Below are positions 1-8,363 of a DNA stretch of 64,000 nucleotides, in pieces. The notes under the pieces are model-generated. The model had not been told where the DNA came from. It saw only the letters and a list, made by a program, of their open reading frames with translations, and did not search any database. The position numbers and the translations under genes are program-made. Source of the stretch: an uncultured Lachnospiraceae bacterium (GTDB taxonomy: Bacteria > Bacillota > Clostridia > Lachnospirales > Lachnospiraceae); assembly GCA_910586255.1 (NCBI GenBank), contig CAJUHR010000002.1:58115-122114 (forward strand), in the 5' to 3' direction. Position 1 is the stretch's first letter, and every line of letters begins with the position of its first letter.

Positions 1-1
1 A

Positions 2-463
2 ATCTACCGGGAGAGGAAACTGGCGCTGATTCAGAAGATTCCTACTCCCATTACGCCAATCACCATTGACAAGGAAAGCCGCCACATTACCCTGGCGTAC
101 TTTGACCAGAAAAGCACGGTGGACTATATCGGTGCAGTCCAGGGAATCCCGGTCTGCTTTGATGCCAAGGAGTGCGCCGTGCAAACCTTTCCTCTCCAGA
201 ATGTCCATGAGCACCAGGTACGCTTTATGAAAGAGTTTGAGGAGCAGGGTGGAATTGCCTTCATACTGCTGCACTTTACCAGGGAGGACGAGATCTATTA
301 TATTCCCTTTGCGGATCTTTTCCGGTTCTGGCAGCGGATGGGGGCGGGAGGGAGGAAGAGTTTTACCTATGAGGAGGTGGACAAGTCTTTGAAGGTGCGG
401 GCCCACCGGGATATGCTGGTACATTATCTGGAGGCTTTGCAGGCGGATCTGGGGCGGCGGTGA
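2..463 (+). CDS. recU: Holliday junction resolvase RecU, 3' part
   Basis: The open frame enters from outside the window and runs to a TGA at 461-463, giving about 153 C-terminal residues. RecU cuts four-way DNA junctions during recombination and chromosome segregation in Firmicutes. The visible part carries family hallmarks: a GIPVCFDAKE block (the D and E belong to the metal-binding nuclease site), then FPLQNVHEHQ, a GGIAFILLHF strand and a late RKSFTYEEV segment. The first ATG in frame (119) lies inside the conserved fold, so it is not the start. The family assignment is from remembered sequence patterns and is firm; the N-terminus cannot be judged. Confidence 0.88.
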   Translation: MYRERKLALIQKIPTPITPITIDKESRHITLAYFDQKSTVDYIGAVQGIPVCFDAKECAVQTFPLQNVHEHQVRFMKEFEEQGGIAFILLHFTREDEIYYIPFADLFRFWQRMGAGGRKSFTYEEVDKSLKVRAHRDMLVHYLEALQADLGRR

Positions 464-487
464 GGTTGGATTTACTTTTGATCCGTT

Positions 488-543
488 TTTCACGTAGTGG
501 TACTAAGGCGCTAAAATACAGCACCTAAGTGCCAACGTGAAAA
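488..543. repeat. Long imperfect hairpin downstream of recU
   Basis: Nine perfect outer pairs (TTTTCACGT at 488-496 with ACGTGAAAA at 535-543) enclose a second stem. In it GGTACTAAGGCGCT pairs with AGCACCTAAGTGCC with two mismatches, around a short AT-rich loop. There is no run of T after it on the plus strand, so it is a poor intrinsic terminator in that direction. Terminal hairpins of IS200/IS605-type elements or the end of a structured RNA would also look like this; neither is proven. Confidence 0.6.
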
Positions 544-958
544 GAAGGTCTTTGGGCGTTCCCCGTTCACTCCCAAGCTGCGTTGTCTGGCAGGGTTGGC
601 AATTTCCGTTATCTTCTTTGCATCGGTTTACATCACCGACTGGGCCCTCCCGAACACGAGAATTGAACATTTTTCCAAGCCGGGGCCTGACAGTTGAGGG
701 CTTTAGTTTTGCGTCTTCAACTTGTACAATACAGATTTCAGTAAAAGAAGGAAGTTCCGTTAAAGTGAAGTCTTTGCCCACAGGCTGCTCTTTAGCTTCC
801 TTTTCAAGCACTTTTAGCGCTGTTTGATAATCAAAGGGGTTTTGCTTGTATATGTTTTCAAGTTTTTGATATGACACAAACCATGACATAGATCATGGAA
901 AAAATCATAGATGAAGAACATGCAAAGATAATAAGGAGAGGGTTCCTCATATAAATAG

Positions 959-987
959 TTGAAATTTTTGAAAATTTTGTGTAAACT
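959..987 (+). promoter_or_regulatory. Predicted promoter of uraA with dyad just downstream
   Basis: TTGAAA (959-964), a 17-base spacer and TAAACT (982-987) form a plausible sigma-A promoter. A dyad CTGTCC-TG-GGACAG (1003-1016) sits at about +10 to +20, where a repressor could bind. I see no PyrR-type attenuator. Confidence 0.45.
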
Positions 988-1059
988 AGAGAAAATCATA
1001 AGCTGTCCTGGGACAGTAGTGGTTGGACAAATTATATACAAGGGAAATGGAGGCTGTTT

Positions 1060-2319
1060 ATGGGGAACAAACGTATTATTCAGGTGGAGGAAAAGGTGCC
1101 GTTTCAGCTGCTGGCGCCTCTGAGCATTCAGCACATGTTTGCCATGTTCGGGGCATCGGTGCTGGTGCCGTTTATTTTCGGGATCAGCCCGGCGATTGTG
1201 CTTTTTATGAACGGGGTGGGAACCCTTCTGTTTATCGGGGTGACTAAGAAAAAGGCGCCGGCTTATCTGGGCTCCAGCTTTGCATTTCTGGCGCCGGCAG
1301 GGATCGTTATCAGCCAGTGGGGCTATGAGTATGCCCTGGGAGGCTTTGTGGCTGTGGGATTTTGCGGATGCATTCTGGCGCTGATTGTGTATAAGTTCGG
1401 CACGGACTGGATTGATATTGTCCTGCCTCCGGCGGCCATGGGGCCGGTGGTGGCGCTGATCGGGCTGGAGCTTTCCTCCTCGGCGGCCAGCAATGCAGGG
1501 CTTTTGGATGAGACTATAAATCCTGCCAATGTGACTGTGTTTTTGGTGACCTTGGGATTTGCAGTGTTCGGGTCTATTCTGTTTCGGGGATTTCTCTCGG
1601 TGATTCCTATACTGATCGCGGTTGTGGCCGGGTATGTGGCGGCCATATGCTGCGGGATTGTAAGTTTTGAGGAGGTGGCAAAAGCTCCCTGGTTTGCTCT
1701 GCCAAACTTTACCACACCGAGGTTTGATCCGGAGGCGATTATGATCATTCTTCCGGTGATTTTGGTGATTGCCTCCGAGCATATCGGTCATCAGGTTGTT
1801 ACCAGCAAAATTGTGGGGAGAGACCTTTTAAAGGATCCGGGGCTCCACCGCAGCCTTTTTGGAGATAATTTTTCCACTATGATCTCCGGACTGATCGGCT
1901 CGGTGCCCACAACCACCTACGGAGAAAATATCGGCGTCATGGCCATGACCGGCGTGTACAGCGTCCATGTGATTGCCGGGGCGGCAGTGCTCTCCATTGT
2001 CTGTTCCTTTGTGGGAAAGCTGTCTACCCTGATCAGCACGATTCCAGGGCCGGTGATTGGCGGAATATCCTTTTTACTCTATGGAATGATCGGCACCTCC
2101 GGGCTGCGGATATTAGTCGATTCCAAGGTGGATTTTGGAAAATCCCGGAATCAGGCCCTGACCTCCGTGATTTTTGTGGCAGGTCTTTCGGGAATCGCCA
2201 TCAAGATCGGCAATATTCAGCTGACCGGCATGGTTCTGGCCTGTGTTGTGGGAATGGGTCTCAGTCTGGCCTTCTATCTGCTGGACAGAGCAGGGTTAAC
2301 CAATGACCGGGAGGGCTGA
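1060..2319 (+). CDS. uraA: Uracil/xanthine permease (NCS2 family), UraA-like
   Basis: A 419-residue, very hydrophobic protein, the usual size for NCS2 nucleobase:proton symporters, with about 14 membrane segments. Typical elements are the early QHMFAMFGASVLVP segment, ASEHIGHQ (the substrate-contacting Glu region of helix 8) and TTYGENIGVMAMTG (helix 10). It should import uracil or a related base across the cytoplasmic membrane. The ATG at 1060 follows GGAGG with correct spacing. It is a single-gene unit with its own promoter and a strong terminator shared with the convergent gene. Uracil versus xanthine specificity is inferred from closest resemblance. Confidence 0.88.
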   Translation: MGNKRIIQVEEKVPFQLLAPLSIQHMFAMFGASVLVPFIFGISPAIVLFMNGVGTLLFIGVTKKKAPAYLGSSFAFLAPAGIVISQWGYEYALGGFVAVGFCGCILALIVYKFGTDWIDIVLPPAAMGPVVALIGLELSSSAASNAGLLDETINPANVTVFLVTLGFAVFGSILFRGFLSVIPILIAVVAGYVAAICCGIVSFEEVAKAPWFALPNFTTPRFDPEAIMIILPVILVIASEHIGHQVVTSKIVGRDLLKDPGLHRSLFGDNFSTMISGLIGSVPTTTYGENIGVMAMTGVYSVHVIAGAAVLSIVCSFVGKLSTLISTIPGPVIGGISFLLYGMIGTSGLRILVDSKVDFGKSRNQALTSVIFVAGLSGIAIKIGNIQLTGMVLACVVGMGLSLAFYLLDRAGLTNDREG

Positions 2320-2347
2320 TATCCGGTGAGAGTGAAAGGCGAGAGAT

Positions 2348-2404
2348 AAAAAAGACGGACAGGTGTTGGCCGCTGGAAACAGGGCCTGGCCTATCCGTCT
2401 TTTT
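2348..2404. terminator. Bidirectional terminator between uraA and the purF paralogue
   Basis: GACGGA (2354-2359) pairs with TCCGTC (2394-2399), extended inward by AGG/CCT. It is flanked by six A on the left and five T on the right, so it can stop transcription from both converging genes. Confidence 0.85.
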
Positions 2405-2412
2405 GATTTGAT

Positions 2413-3903
2413 TTATTCTTTACCGCTCCAGCAGTAGGTGCACAGAGAGTCGGCCGGAAGGCCGATGGACTCAATTAAGTCGTCCAGACGGTGATATTTC
2501 AGGGAGGTGAAATTCAGCCTTTTGCGGATCTCCTCCACCATCTCCTTATAGTTCTGGCTGTCCGGGTCAGCATAATCTGCCAAAAGCTCCGGCGATATCT
2601 TATCTCCCTCCCGTTCCCGGATAATCCGGCGGGTGATCAGATCTAAATCCGAGCTGGACCGGGAAAAATTCAAATATTTGCAGCCGAAGAGCAACGGCGG
2701 ACAGGCCGGGCGGATATGCACCTCTCTGGCGCCGCTTTTATACAAAAATTCCGTGGTTTCTCCCAGCTGGGTACCACGTACAATGGAGTCGTCAATCAAA
2801 AGCAGACTTTTGTCATGGATCAGCGCGTCTACAGGAATCAGCTTCATCTTGGCAATCAGATTCCGCTGGCTTTGATTCTGAGGCATAAAGGAACGGGGCC
2901 AGGTGGGTGTATATTTTATGAAAGGCCGTGCAAAGGGGATACCAGACTCGTTGGCATAGCCGATGGCATGGGCAATGCCGGAATCGGGAACGCCGGCCAC
3001 AATGTCCGGACAAATCGGACTTTCAGGCGTCCCGGCTTTTTCAGAAGCAGCAGCTTCTTTGCAGCCGCTGCAAAGGCCACAGCTGTCTTTGCCGGCGCCA
3101 AGGTCGCGGCGGGCCAGGATTTTTCCGCACCGGTAGCGCATTTCCTCCACATTGACGCCCTCGTAGCTGGAGGTGGGATAGCCGTAATAGACCCACAGGA
3201 AGGAACAGATTTTCAGCTTATTTCGGGGCTGACTTAAGGACTGGATTCCGGCGGGGCTGATCAGTACAATCTCTCCAGGGCCCAATTCCGTGCAATCGTG
3301 GTAGCCTAGGTTTATGTAGGCAAAGCTCTCAAAGGAGACACAGTAGGCGTTCTCCTTTTTCCCGACCACTACAGGAGTACGCCCATAACGATCCCGGGAT
3401 GCATAGATTCCCTCCGGGGTGAGCAAAAGAATGGTCATGGAGCCCTCGATCATCTCCTGGGCATAGAGAAGACCTTCCACCAGGCTCTGCTTTTGATTGA
3501 TAATGGAGGCCGTCAGCTCTGTGGCATTGATTCTTCCGCCGGACATTTCCATGAAATGAATATGTCCGTTTTCAAAGGCCTGGCGAATAAGAGCTTCCTC
3601 ATTGTTGATTTTCCCTACGGTTACAATGGCATAGCTGCCAAGATGGGACTGGATGAGCAGCGGCTGCGGCTCATTGTCTGAGATGGAGCCGATGCCGGAA
3701 TTGCCGGCCAGCTCCTCTACGTCCCGCTCAAACTTGGTGCGGAACGGAGAATTTTCAATGTTGTGGATGCTTCTCTGAAAACCGCTTTTGCCATAGACAG
3801 CCATGCCTCCCCGGCGGGTGCCTAAGTGGGAATGGTAGTCGGTACCGAAAAAAAGATCCATGACGCAGTCTTCCTTTGAGGTGACGCCAAAAAATCCACC
3901 CAT
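2413..3903 (-). CDS. Amidophosphoribosyltransferase paralogue lacking the catalytic cysteine
   Basis: A 496-residue protein with the PurF layout: an N-terminal Ntn-type glutaminase fold, then a phosphoribosyltransferase domain with a clear PRPP loop (LLIDDSIVRGTQ). PurF makes phosphoribosylamine from PRPP and glutamine in purine synthesis. Here the chain begins MGGFFGV, where PurF has CG(V/I)xG, so the Cys nucleophile is Gly, and the glutaminase GHxRY segment is also altered. Cysteines CGLCSGC (mid-protein) and CTYC (C-terminus) could still hold an iron-sulfur cluster as in Bacillus PurF. The ATG at 3903 has AGGAGG eight bases upstream; the longer frame has no ribosome site. It may use free ammonia, pair with another subunit or do something else. 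A true purF is expected elsewhere. Confidence 0.8.
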   Translation of the reverse strand: MGGFFGVTSKEDCVMDLFFGTDYHSHLGTRRGGMAVYGKSGFQRSIHNIENSPFRTKFERDVEELAGNSGIGSISDNEPQPLLIQSHLGSYAIVTVGKINNEEALIRQAFENGHIHFMEMSGGRINATELTASIINQKQSLVEGLLYAQEMIEGSMTILLLTPEGIYASRDRYGRTPVVVGKKENAYCVSFESFAYINLGYHDCTELGPGEIVLISPAGIQSLSQPRNKLKICSFLWVYYGYPTSSYEGVNVEEMRYRCGKILARRDLGAGKDSCGLCSGCKEAAASEKAGTPESPICPDIVAGVPDSGIAHAIGYANESGIPFARPFIKYTPTWPRSFMPQNQSQRNLIAKMKLIPVDALIHDKSLLLIDDSIVRGTQLGETTEFLYKSGAREVHIRPACPPLLFGCKYLNFSRSSSDLDLITRRIIREREGDKISPELLADYADPDSQNYKEMVEEIRKRLNFTSLKYHRLDDLIESIGLPADSLCTYCWSGKE

Positions 3904-4216
3904 TATGTGAGTCCTCCTGATTTTGGTCTGTCTGATAGCCAGACAGGCTTTATATACTGGCTCCGGGTCATGCAGCAAGACAATGGGCCCGGATGAGAAA
4001 GTAATACAAAACAATACAGAGAGAGTGTAACATATTAGATACACATAAGACAATCGTTGTATTTATTAAAAATTCTAATAAAAGATCGCGGGCTATGGAT
4101 GAGGGCAATGTTGCTTGGATAATCTGTCTTAAAAGGTGGCTTTAAGGTTGTCGGTGATGATATAAGTGGCAAATGTCAGGATACTGTGTTATACTATTGC
4201 TTAAGTAAGAAGATAA

Positions 4217-4266
4217 CCGCCATTTGTAACAGTTCAGACAGCCCTTGAACTGTTGCGGCTATTTTT
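4217..4266 (+). terminator. Terminator-like hairpin upstream of the his promoter
   Basis: AACAGTTCA (4228-4236) pairs perfectly with TGAACTGTT (4246-4254). CCGC (4217-4220) and GCGG (4255-4258) extend the stem past a bulge, and CTATTTTT follows. With the extended -10 at 4187-4195 it would bound a leader RNA of about 65 bases. Confidence 0.5.
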
Positions 4267-4294
4267 GATCGGCAAAAAGATAAAAGCAAAGAGA

Positions 4295-4323
4295 TTGACA
4301 AGCAGGAAATCTTATTTTATAAT
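4295..4323 (+). promoter_or_regulatory. Consensus sigma-A promoter of the his operon
   Basis: TTGACA (4295-4300), exactly 17 bases, then TATAAT (4318-4323): a full consensus match. The transcript would start near 4330, leaving about 70 bases of leader with a small GGTA/TACC hairpin, too short for a T-box. Confidence 0.9.
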
Positions 4324-4398
4324 CAGAAAACACGTTAATAAGGTAGCGCTTTACCGTAATAAAATAACAGGAGAAATCCGAGGAAGGTCAAAAGGAGA

Positions 4399-5706
4399 AT
4401 GAGCAGACAGCTATTACATACCCCACAAGGGGTGAGAGATATTTATTCGGAGGAATGTGCCAGGAAGATGGCGGTGCAGAGTGAGCTTTTGAGAGTGTTT
4501 CATCTGTACGGCTATCAGAATATAGAGACTCCCACCTTTGAGTTTTATGATATTTTTAAGAAGGAGCGGGGAAGCGCCGGTACCAGGGAGATGTACAAGT
4601 TTTTCGATCGGGAGAACAATACTCTGGTGCTGCGGCCGGATATGACGCCTCCCATTGCCCGCTGTGTGGCCAAGTATTTTATGGATGAGACCGGGCCTCT
4701 GCGGTTTTGTTATCTGGGTCCCACCTATCTGAACGGGGTCAGCTATCAGGGAAGGCTCAATGAGACCACTCAGACGGGGGTGGAGCTGATCGGCGATGAT
4801 TCCAGTGACGGGGACGCGGAGATGATAGCTCTGGTGATCGATGGGCTTAAGGCCACCGGGCTTAAGGAGTTTCAGGTGGAGCTGGGACAGGTGGAGTTTT
4901 ACCGGGGACTGGTGGAGGAGGCAGGGCTTAATGAGGATACTAAAGAGCGTTTGCGGGAGCTGATTGAAAATAAGAATTTTTTCGGTGTGGAGGAGCTTTT
5001 GACGGAGCAGACAATGACGGAGGAGCAGAGGCAGTTGTTTTTAAAGCTGCCGGAATTGTTCGGGGATATTGATAAGATCCGGCTGGCCAGAACCATGACT
5101 GAGAGTCCCCGGGCGCTGAGGGCCATTGACCGGCTGGAGCGGGTGCAGGAGATTTTAGACAAATATGGGCTGGGGGAGTATGTGTCCTACGATCTGGGGA
5201 TGCTAAGCAAATATTCCTATTACACCGGGATTATTTTTAAGGCCTACACCTATGGCACAGGGGAGTATCTGGTGACCGGCGGCCGGTACGATAAGCTGCT
5301 GGTGCAGTTTGGGAAGGACACGCCGGCAGTGGGATTTGCTATTGTGGTGGACCGGCTGATGCAGGCCCTTTCCCGTCAGAAGATCGTGACGAGGGCGGAT
5401 ATGGTGAAACGGATTGTACTTTATGAGCCTGGGGCCAGGATGACGGCGATCCGCCTGACAAAGGATTTGCGGGCAGCGGGAAAAGCCGTTCAGATGATCC
5501 GCAGAGCAGATGGAAGATCGGTGACGGATTATGTGTCCTATGCCGGGCGGCAGGGAATGAGGATTCTTTGGTATCTGTCAGGAGACGGGGCACAGATCGC
5601 AGAGTATCAGGTGGAAAGCGGGCAGATGAGAATGTGGAAAACAGATGAATATGGGAGTGACGGCCCTGAGTGGAAGGCGGCTGTCGAAAGGACGGAAATG
5701 GAATGA
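4399..5706 (+). CDS. hisZ: ATP phosphoribosyltransferase regulatory subunit HisZ
   Basis: A 435-residue paralogue of histidyl-tRNA synthetase without the anticodon-binding role. It assembles with short HisG and makes it active and histidine-sensitive. Class II synthetase-like segments are visible: TPQGVRDI at the N-terminus, ENNTLVLRPDMTPPIAR (motif 2 region) and YYTGIIFKAYTYGTGEYLVTGGRYD. A strong AAAAGGAGA precedes the ATG. It opens the his operon behind a consensus promoter and overlaps hisG by four bases (ATGA), which fits the two proteins being made together. Confidence 0.93.
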   Translation: MSRQLLHTPQGVRDIYSEECARKMAVQSELLRVFHLYGYQNIETPTFEFYDIFKKERGSAGTREMYKFFDRENNTLVLRPDMTPPIARCVAKYFMDETGPLRFCYLGPTYLNGVSYQGRLNETTQTGVELIGDDSSDGDAEMIALVIDGLKATGLKEFQVELGQVEFYRGLVEEAGLNEDTKERLRELIENKNFFGVEELLTEQTMTEEQRQLFLKLPELFGDIDKIRLARTMTESPRALRAIDRLERVQEILDKYGLGEYVSYDLGMLSKYSYYTGIIFKAYTYGTGEYLVTGGRYDKLLVQFGKDTPAVGFAIVVDRLMQALSRQKIVTRADMVKRIVLYEPGARMTAIRLTKDLRAAGKAVQMIRRADGRSVTDYVSYAGRQGMRILWYLSGDGAQIAEYQVESGQMRMWKTDEYGSDGPEWKAAVERTEME

Positions 5707-6344
5707 GATATCTTACCTTTGCCCTTGCAAAGGGCAGGCTGGCTAATAAGTCTCTGGAAATGTTTGAGAAAATCGGAATCACCTGTGAGGAGTTAAAGGA
5801 TAAAAGCTCCCGAAAGCTGATTTTCACCAATGAGGAGCTGAAGGCGCGGTTTTTCCTGGCCAAGGCCAACGATGTGCCCACCTATGTGGAGTACGGCGCC
5901 GCGGATATCGGGATTGTGGGAAAGGATACGATTCTGGAGGAGGGGCGGAAGCTCTATGAGGTGCTGGATCTGGGCATCGGACGGTGCAGGATGTGTGTGT
6001 GCGGGCCGGAGTCGTCCGGAGAGTATTTAAAGCATCATGAACTGATCCGGGTAGCCACCAAGTATCCGGCTATCGCCAAGGATTATTTCTATAATAAAAA
6101 GCATCAGACAGTGGAGATCATCAAGCTGAACGGCTCCATTGAGCTGGCCCCTATTGTGGGGCTGGCGGAGGTGATCGTGGATATTGTGGAGACAGGCTCC
6201 ACCCTGCGGGAGAACGGGCTGGCAGTGCTTGAGGAGGTCTGTCCCCTTTCAGCCAGAATGGTGGTGAACCAGGTGAGCATGAAGCGGGAGAACGAGCGGA
6301 TCACCAGAATCATTCAGGACATGAAGAGGCTGGTACTGCATTGA
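5703..6344 (+). CDS. hisG: ATP phosphoribosyltransferase catalytic subunit, short form
   Basis: A 213-residue HisG of the short type, which lacks the C-terminal regulatory domain and depends on HisZ. It joins PRPP and ATP to form phosphoribosyl-ATP, the first step of histidine synthesis. Visible segments are LTFALAKGRL at the start, EYGAADIGIVGKD and the PRPP-binding region ADIVETGSTLRENGL (here VDIVETGSTLRENGL). The ATG at 5703 overlaps the hisZ stop, indicating translational coupling. The longer upstream frame lies wholly within hisZ and is rejected. Confidence 0.95.
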   Translation: MRYLTFALAKGRLANKSLEMFEKIGITCEELKDKSSRKLIFTNEELKARFFLAKANDVPTYVEYGAADIGIVGKDTILEEGRKLYEVLDLGIGRCRMCVCGPESSGEYLKHHELIRVATKYPAIAKDYFYNKKHQTVEIIKLNGSIELAPIVGLAEVIVDIVETGSTLRENGLAVLEEVCPLSARMVVNQVSMKRENERITRIIQDMKRLVLH

Positions 6345-6369
6345 GGCAAATAAGAGAACGGAGGAAAGC

Positions 6370-7662
6370 ATGAGAATTGTCAGACTGAACGAAAAGAGCA
6401 GGCAGGATATCCTGGCCAATTTACTAAAACGGGATCCCAACAATTACAGCGGTTACGAGAGTACGGTTCAGGAGATCGTGGAGAATGTGAGAAGGGGCAG
6501 GGATAAGTCTCTTTTGGAATATACAAGGAAATTTGACGGGGTGGATTTGACGGCAGATCAGCTTCGGGTTACAGAGGAGGAGATTCAAGAAGCACTTTCG
6601 CTTGTGGAGCCTTCCCTCCTTTCGGTGATGGAAAAATCCATGAAAAATATCCGGGAGTATCATGAGAAGCAGAAGCAGTACAGCTGGTTTGACAGCAGGC
6701 CCAACGGCACCATGTTAGGGCAGAAGGTGACGCCTTTGGCCAGTGTGGGTGTGTATGTGCCGGGAGGAAAGGCGGCGTACCCTTCCTCGGTGCTGATGAA
6801 TATTATTCCGGCCAAGGTGGCGGGCGTGGAGAGGATCGTGATGGTGACGCCGCCGGGCAGGGACGGCAAAGTAAATCCGGTGACGCTGGCGGCCGCCCAC
6901 TTAGCGGGGGTGACCGAGAGCTACAAGGTGGGAGGAGCCCAGGCGGTTGCGGCCCTGGCCTTTGGGACAAAAACCATTCCGCGGGTGGACAAGATTGCCG
7001 GTCCCGGCAACATTTTCGTGGCCCTGGCAAAAAAGGCAGTCTACGGCCATGTGAGTATTGACAGCATTGCCGGGCCCAGCGAGATTCTGGTGCTGGCCGA
7101 TGAAAGCGCCAATCCCCGATACGTGGCGGCGGATCTTTTGTCCCAGGCAGAGCATGACGAGCTGGCCAGCGCGATTTTAGTGACCACCAGCATGGAGCTG
7201 GCCGTACAGGTCTCGGCGGAGGCAGATAGGTTTGTGAGGAAGCTTTCCCGGCGAGAGATTCTTGAGAAATCCCTTGAAAATTATGGGTATATTCTGGTGG
7301 CGGATTCCATGGAGGATGCCATTGACACGGCCAATCAGATCGCATCGGAGCATTTGGAAATCGTGACCCGCAATCCTTTTGAGGTGATGACCAAAATCAA
7401 AAATGCCGGGGCGATTTTCCTGGGTGAGTACAGCTCGGAGCCCTTGGGGGATTATTTTGCAGGCCCTAACCATGTGCTTCCCACCAACGGGACGGCAAAA
7501 TTTTTCTCCCCCTTGGGAGTGGACGACTATGTGAAGAAATCCAGCATTATCTATTATTCTAAAGAGGCGCTTAAGCCGATTCATAAGGATATTGAGGAAT
7601 TTGCCCGGGCGGAAGGGCTGACGGCCCACGCCAATTCGATTCGGGTACGGTTTGAGGAGTAG
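6370..7662 (+). CDS. hisD: Histidinol dehydrogenase
   Basis: A 430-residue enzyme for the last two steps of the pathway, oxidising L-histidinol to histidine with two NAD and a zinc ion. Family blocks include VYVPGGKAAYPSSVLM, the signature VDKIAGPGNIFVALAKK, IAGPSEILVLAD, AEHDELASAILVT and GPNHVLPTNGTAKFFSPLGV. GGAGG lies seven bases before the ATG, and the gap to hisG is 25 bases. Length and motifs are all normal. Confidence 0.96.
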   Translation: MRIVRLNEKSRQDILANLLKRDPNNYSGYESTVQEIVENVRRGRDKSLLEYTRKFDGVDLTADQLRVTEEEIQEALSLVEPSLLSVMEKSMKNIREYHEKQKQYSWFDSRPNGTMLGQKVTPLASVGVYVPGGKAAYPSSVLMNIIPAKVAGVERIVMVTPPGRDGKVNPVTLAAAHLAGVTESYKVGGAQAVAALAFGTKTIPRVDKIAGPGNIFVALAKKAVYGHVSIDSIAGPSEILVLADESANPRYVAADLLSQAEHDELASAILVTTSMELAVQVSAEADRFVRKLSRREILEKSLENYGYILVADSMEDAIDTANQIASEHLEIVTRNPFEVMTKIKNAGAIFLGEYSSEPLGDYFAGPNHVLPTNGTAKFFSPLGVDDYVKKSSIIYYSKEALKPIHKDIEEFARAEGLTAHANSIRVRFEE

Positions 7663-7675
7663 GGAGAATTATCAT

Positions 7676-8281
7676 ATGGAGAATAATACAGAGCAAAACA
7701 GAATCGCCTCGATTACCAGAACCACCAGGGAGACGGATATTTCTTTGACACTCAATCTGGATGGAACCGGGCAGGCACAGATTGACACGGGAATCGGCTT
7801 TTTTGACCACATGCTTCACGGATTTGCCCGCCACGGGCTGTTTGATCTGACCGTGAGGGTGAAGGGGGATCTGCAGGTGGATACCCATCACACCGTTGAG
7901 GATACGGGGATCGTGCTGGGAAATGCCATCCGGCAGGCGGTGGGGGACAAGGCGGGGATTGCCCGCTATGGTTTTCGGATCCTTCCCATGGATGAGGCTC
8001 TGATTCTCTGCGCTTTAGATCTGTGCGGCCGGCCTTATCTGGTGTATGATTTAAAGCTGGACCGGGAGAAGGTGGGGGATCTGGAGACGGAGATGGTGCG
8101 GGAGTTTTTCTATGCGGTCTCTTACGGCGCGGCCATGAATCTCCATGTAAAGCAGATGGAGGGAGGCAATAATCACCATATTATCGAGGGGGCCTTTAAG
8201 GCCTTTGGCAAGGCGTTGGATGAGGCTTCCAGGCGGGATAAAAGGATTCAGGGGGTGCTGTCCACGAAGGGGAGCTTATAA
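7676..8281 (+). CDS. hisB: Imidazoleglycerol-phosphate dehydratase
   Basis: A 201-residue monofunctional HisB that dehydrates imidazole glycerol phosphate to imidazole acetol phosphate. Manganese-binding repeats are evident: FFDHMLHGFARHG, DTHHTVEDTGI and NNHHIIEGAFKA. The start at 7676 (MENNTEQN) is chosen because AGGGAGAA lies just before it; the frame extends to 7652 but that overlaps the hisD end and lacks a site. In many relatives hisH follows; here hisA follows directly. Confidence 0.95.
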   Translation: MENNTEQNRIASITRTTRETDISLTLNLDGTGQAQIDTGIGFFDHMLHGFARHGLFDLTVRVKGDLQVDTHHTVEDTGIVLGNAIRQAVGDKAGIARYGFRILPMDEALILCALDLCGRPYLVYDLKLDREKVGDLETEMVREFFYAVSYGAAMNLHVKQMEGGNNHHIIEGAFKAFGKALDEASRRDKRIQGVLSTKGSL

Positions 8282-8363
8282 AAGCAAGAGGCACGCCATG
8301 AAAAAGAGGAGAGAGGCGGCTGGAATTGTTACGAAAAATCATGACAGAGAAGGAGCAAAGATT

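Larger units (their letters stand above)
464..1059. other. Gene-free stretch between recU and uraA
   Basis: No convincing gene is present. A minus-strand frame (889 to 503) starts plausibly (MSWFVSYQKLENIYKQ...) but has no ribosome site, and its second half turns cysteine- and arginine-rich, like translated non-coding DNA. The stretch holds a long hairpin at 488-543 and smaller ones, such as TCGGT/ACCGA near 625-645. The uraA promoter lies at 959-987. This could be a structured RNA or the remnant of a small mobile element; I cannot name the family. Confidence 0.5.
3904..4398. other. Divergent control region, purF paralogue / his operon
   Basis: No gene. On the minus side the leader of the purF paralogue carries a perfect hairpin, CTGTCTG/CAGACAG (3928-3934 with 3940-3946), just before the ribosome site. 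On the plus side there is an extended -10 (TGTTATACT, 4187-4195), a terminator-like hairpin and the main his promoter. I see no T-box. Confidence 0.55.

Noticed and set aside
503..889. 128-codon minus-strand frame near recU
   Set aside because: The first half looks protein-like, but there is no ribosome site, and the second half looks like translated non-coding DNA. Not listed as a gene; described as an unexplained stretch.
814..1791. 325-codon minus-strand frame opposite uraA
   Set aside because: It runs antisense to uraA, is His/Arg/Lys-rich with no family motif and no ribosome site; it is a shadow of the real gene.
4324..4398. T-box or histidine attenuator in the his leader
   Set aside because: The leader after the consensus promoter is only about 70 bases and lacks T-box elements or a histidine-codon run.
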